From DRVV01 sp038868255 (GTDB taxonomy: Archaea; Thermoproteota; Bathyarchaeia; Bathyarchaeales; Bathycorpusculaceae), in the NCBI GenBank assembly GCA_038868255.1, contig JAWCTJ010000070.1, forward strand, positions 1 through 6,718: 6,718 bases of DNA, written 5' to 3'. Below the pieces are notes generated by a model. That model was given only the letters and a program-made list of their open reading frames with translations. It did not search any database and was not told where the DNA came from. The position numbers and the translations under genes are program-made. Shown piece after piece: positions 5,342-6,718 of this stretch (its first letter is position 1; every line of letters starts with the position of its first letter).

Positions 5342-6718
5342 TTAGGCTTTTTTGATCTTGGCTTCAACTATTGGAATCAGGTCCTCCATGCCCAGCTCCT
5401 TCAGCTTCTCCGGTGTTGGCACACCATCCTTAGTCCATCCTCTGACTTCATAGTAGTCGTCCAGCATCAGGTCCAGCTCTTCCTGTTTAACATAGGCTCC
5501 CTTTGATGGGCCTTCGTCTGGAACCGGGTAATTCATAACCTTATATGGCAGCGTATCATCCTTCCTGCCTAGGCCTTCTCTGACGTTTATAACTCTTGCA
5601 AGGTTGTTTATTCTCTCTCCTTTGCGGCGCATTTCATCAGGTGTTGTCTCTATACCTGTGACGAGGCTATACACTTTAGCTAGGTCCTCAATTTCCTTGT
5701 AGTATGTGCCCCTTGAGAACTTACATACGATTAGCGAGTCGATTATTGTGTATATGTCCTCAAGGTCTTTAACAGCCTTAGCTCTGCCTTTCTCGTATGT
5801 TAGCCTGTTGTATTTGCCTTTCACGTCGAAGGCGTAGGCTCCGTGCCTGTTGTGGTCTGCTCCCCTGAAGGATACGGCGAATCCCAGAGCCGCCGTTTTG
5901 AGGCATCTTAGGTCATATCCTGTTACCTCAACGCCCTTGATGTGTTGAGCCAGTTTCTCCGCGCCCTTACCTATCTTTTCAGCTGCAATTTTTACGCCCT
6001 CGGCTAGTATGTCGCCTATGCCTTCGCGTTTGCCTATTTTCTCGAGAAGTTTCACTAGAGCTTCATGGTTACCGAATTTAGCTTCTATCCCATCCATTTC
6101 CTTCGGGGTTAGTATGCCGTTTTCGTAGCAGTCCATGGCGAAGCCAACTATTACGCCCGCGCTTATGGAGTCTATGCCATAGTAGTTGCAGATTTCAGAT
6201 CCCTTTATTATGGCGTCCAACCTGTCCACTCCACAGTAGGGTCCCATGGCCCAGAGGGGCTCGTATTCAACTCTTGCCATGGCTCCCTTGTAGGGGCCTT
6301 CCTTCACAACGCAGACGTGCTCGCATCTCATGGCGCATGAGCTGCAGCCTATGATCTTCGCCACGTACCTCTCGTTTAGCAGTTCACCGCTGACTTTTTC
6401 TGCGCCTTCGAAGTGTGCATTATTATAGTTCCGCGTGGGCATGCAGTGAAGTGCGTTATGCACTAGAACGTTTTCAGGTGTACCCAGCGTCCGATACTTT
6501 TTGGTGGCTGGGCCTTTCATTCTCTCGTGAAATTCCTTCACAAATTCTAGGAACTGGTCTGGCTTGGCTACCCCGACATCTCTGGTTCCACGCACCGCAA
6601 TGGCCTTCAGATTCTTTGAGCCCATAACGGCGCCGAGTCCTGTTCTGCCAGCAGCCCTTGATTTTTCATTTATTATGCAGGCTATTCGAACAAGCTTCTC
6701 TCCCGCCGGGCCTATGGC
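5342..6718 (-). CDS. aor: Aldehyde:ferredoxin oxidoreductase family tungstoenzyme (5' partial)
   Basis: AOR enzymes oxidise aldehydes to carboxylic acids at a tungsten- or molybdenum-bis-pterin site and reduce ferredoxin. The frame stays open to the window edge, giving 458 visible residues. By comparison with Pyrococcus AOR about 160 N-terminal residues are missing. The visible N-terminus has the signature AAGRTGLGAVMGSKNLKAI, so the ATG at 6625 is internal. Visible residues Cys125, Cys128 and Cys132 (CSSCAMRC) and Cys332 (IVCKFS) match the four [4Fe-4S] ligands in spacing. VEYEPLWAMG carries the glutamate pair typical of the active-site region. The C-terminal part has REGLGRKDDTLP and YYEVRGWTKDGVPTPEKL. 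The pterin-binding segments read DLRCLK and DSLIVC rather than the DxxGL pattern described for Pyrococcus AOR, so it may belong to a divergent subfamily with an unknown substrate. It shares an operon with the downstream ferredoxin. Confidence 0.93.
   Translation of the reverse strand, partial: AIGPAGEKLVRIACIINEKSRAAGRTGLGAVMGSKNLKAIAVRGTRDVGVAKPDQFLEFVKEFHERMKGPATKKYRTLGTPENVLVHNALHCMPTRNYNNAHFEGAEKVSGELLNERYVAKIIGCSSCAMRCEHVCVVKEGPYKGAMARVEYEPLWAMGPYCGVDRLDAIIKGSEICNYYGIDSISAGVIVGFAMDCYENGILTPKEMDGIEAKFGNHEALVKLLEKIGKREGIGDILAEGVKIAAEKIGKGAEKLAQHIKGVEVTGYDLRCLKTAALGFAVSFRGADHNRHGAYAFDVKGKYNRLTYEKGRAKAVKDLEDIYTIIDSLIVCKFSRGTYYKEIEDLAKVYSLVTGIETTPDEMRRKGERINNLARVINVREGLGRKDDTLPYKVMNYPVPDEGPSKGAYVKQEELDLMLDDYYEVRGWTKDGVPTPEKLKELGMEDLIPIVEAKIKKA

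Noticed and set aside
5342..6625. AOR start at ATG 6625
   Set aside because: The codons from 6626 to 6718 continue in frame with the conserved AAGRTGLGAV signature, so this Met is internal.
1..6718. CRISPR arrays, tRNA or rRNA genes, insertion sequences, inverted repeats
   Set aside because: Coding genes fill nearly all of the window and no repeated blocks or RNA signatures were seen by eye.

Overview
The window is a protein-dense archaeal redox locus with six tightly packed plus-strand genes and two convergent minus-strand genes. Archaeal origin is inferred from three things: the Hdr/Mvh gene content, the strong GGAGG/GGTGA ribosome binding sites at most starts, and oligo-T rather than hairpin termination. 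Nothing here fixes the lineage. The locus carries no methanogenesis marker such as mcr, and a tungsten-type aldehyde oxidoreductase sits beside the Hdr-Mvh genes. An uncultured, non-methanogenic Thermoproteota member (for example Bathyarchaeia-like) or another anaerobic archaeon is therefore plausible, but this is tentative.

Plus strand, 1-4793: the order is mvhD (5' end outside the window), hdrC, hdrB, mvhG, mvhA, then a [NiFe]-hydrogenase maturation protease. The first five genes overlap or abut, so they very probably form one translationally coupled operon. Together with an HdrA subunit, which is not visible and may lie upstream, they would form the MvhADG-HdrABC complex. In that complex MvhA oxidises H2 at a Ni-Fe site. 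Electrons then pass through the MvhG clusters and MvhD to the bifurcating FAD of HdrA. From there one branch reduces ferredoxin, and the other goes through HdrC to the two non-cubane clusters of HdrB, which reduce a disulfide (CoM-S-S-CoB in methanogens; the acceptor is unknown here). All cluster-binding cysteines I looked for in HdrC, HdrB, MvhG and MvhA are present, so these genes look functional. The protease gene matches an uncleaved C-terminal tail on MvhA.

Minus strand, 6718-4815: an aldehyde:ferredoxin oxidoreductase family gene (its 5' part lies beyond the right edge) is followed 17 bases later by a four-cluster ferredoxin. They look like a catalytic subunit and its electron-transfer partner. 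The two transcription units converge with only 21 bases between stop codons, and a T-rich terminator for the minus-strand unit lies there.

Functionally the two halves may meet at ferredoxin and H2: aldehyde oxidation would yield reduced ferredoxin, and the Hdr-Mvh complex exchanges electrons between ferredoxin, H2 and a thiol/disulfide couple. That link is inference from proximity. There is no gene-free stretch longer than 21 bases, and I saw no RNA genes, mobile elements, CRISPR repeats or long repeats.
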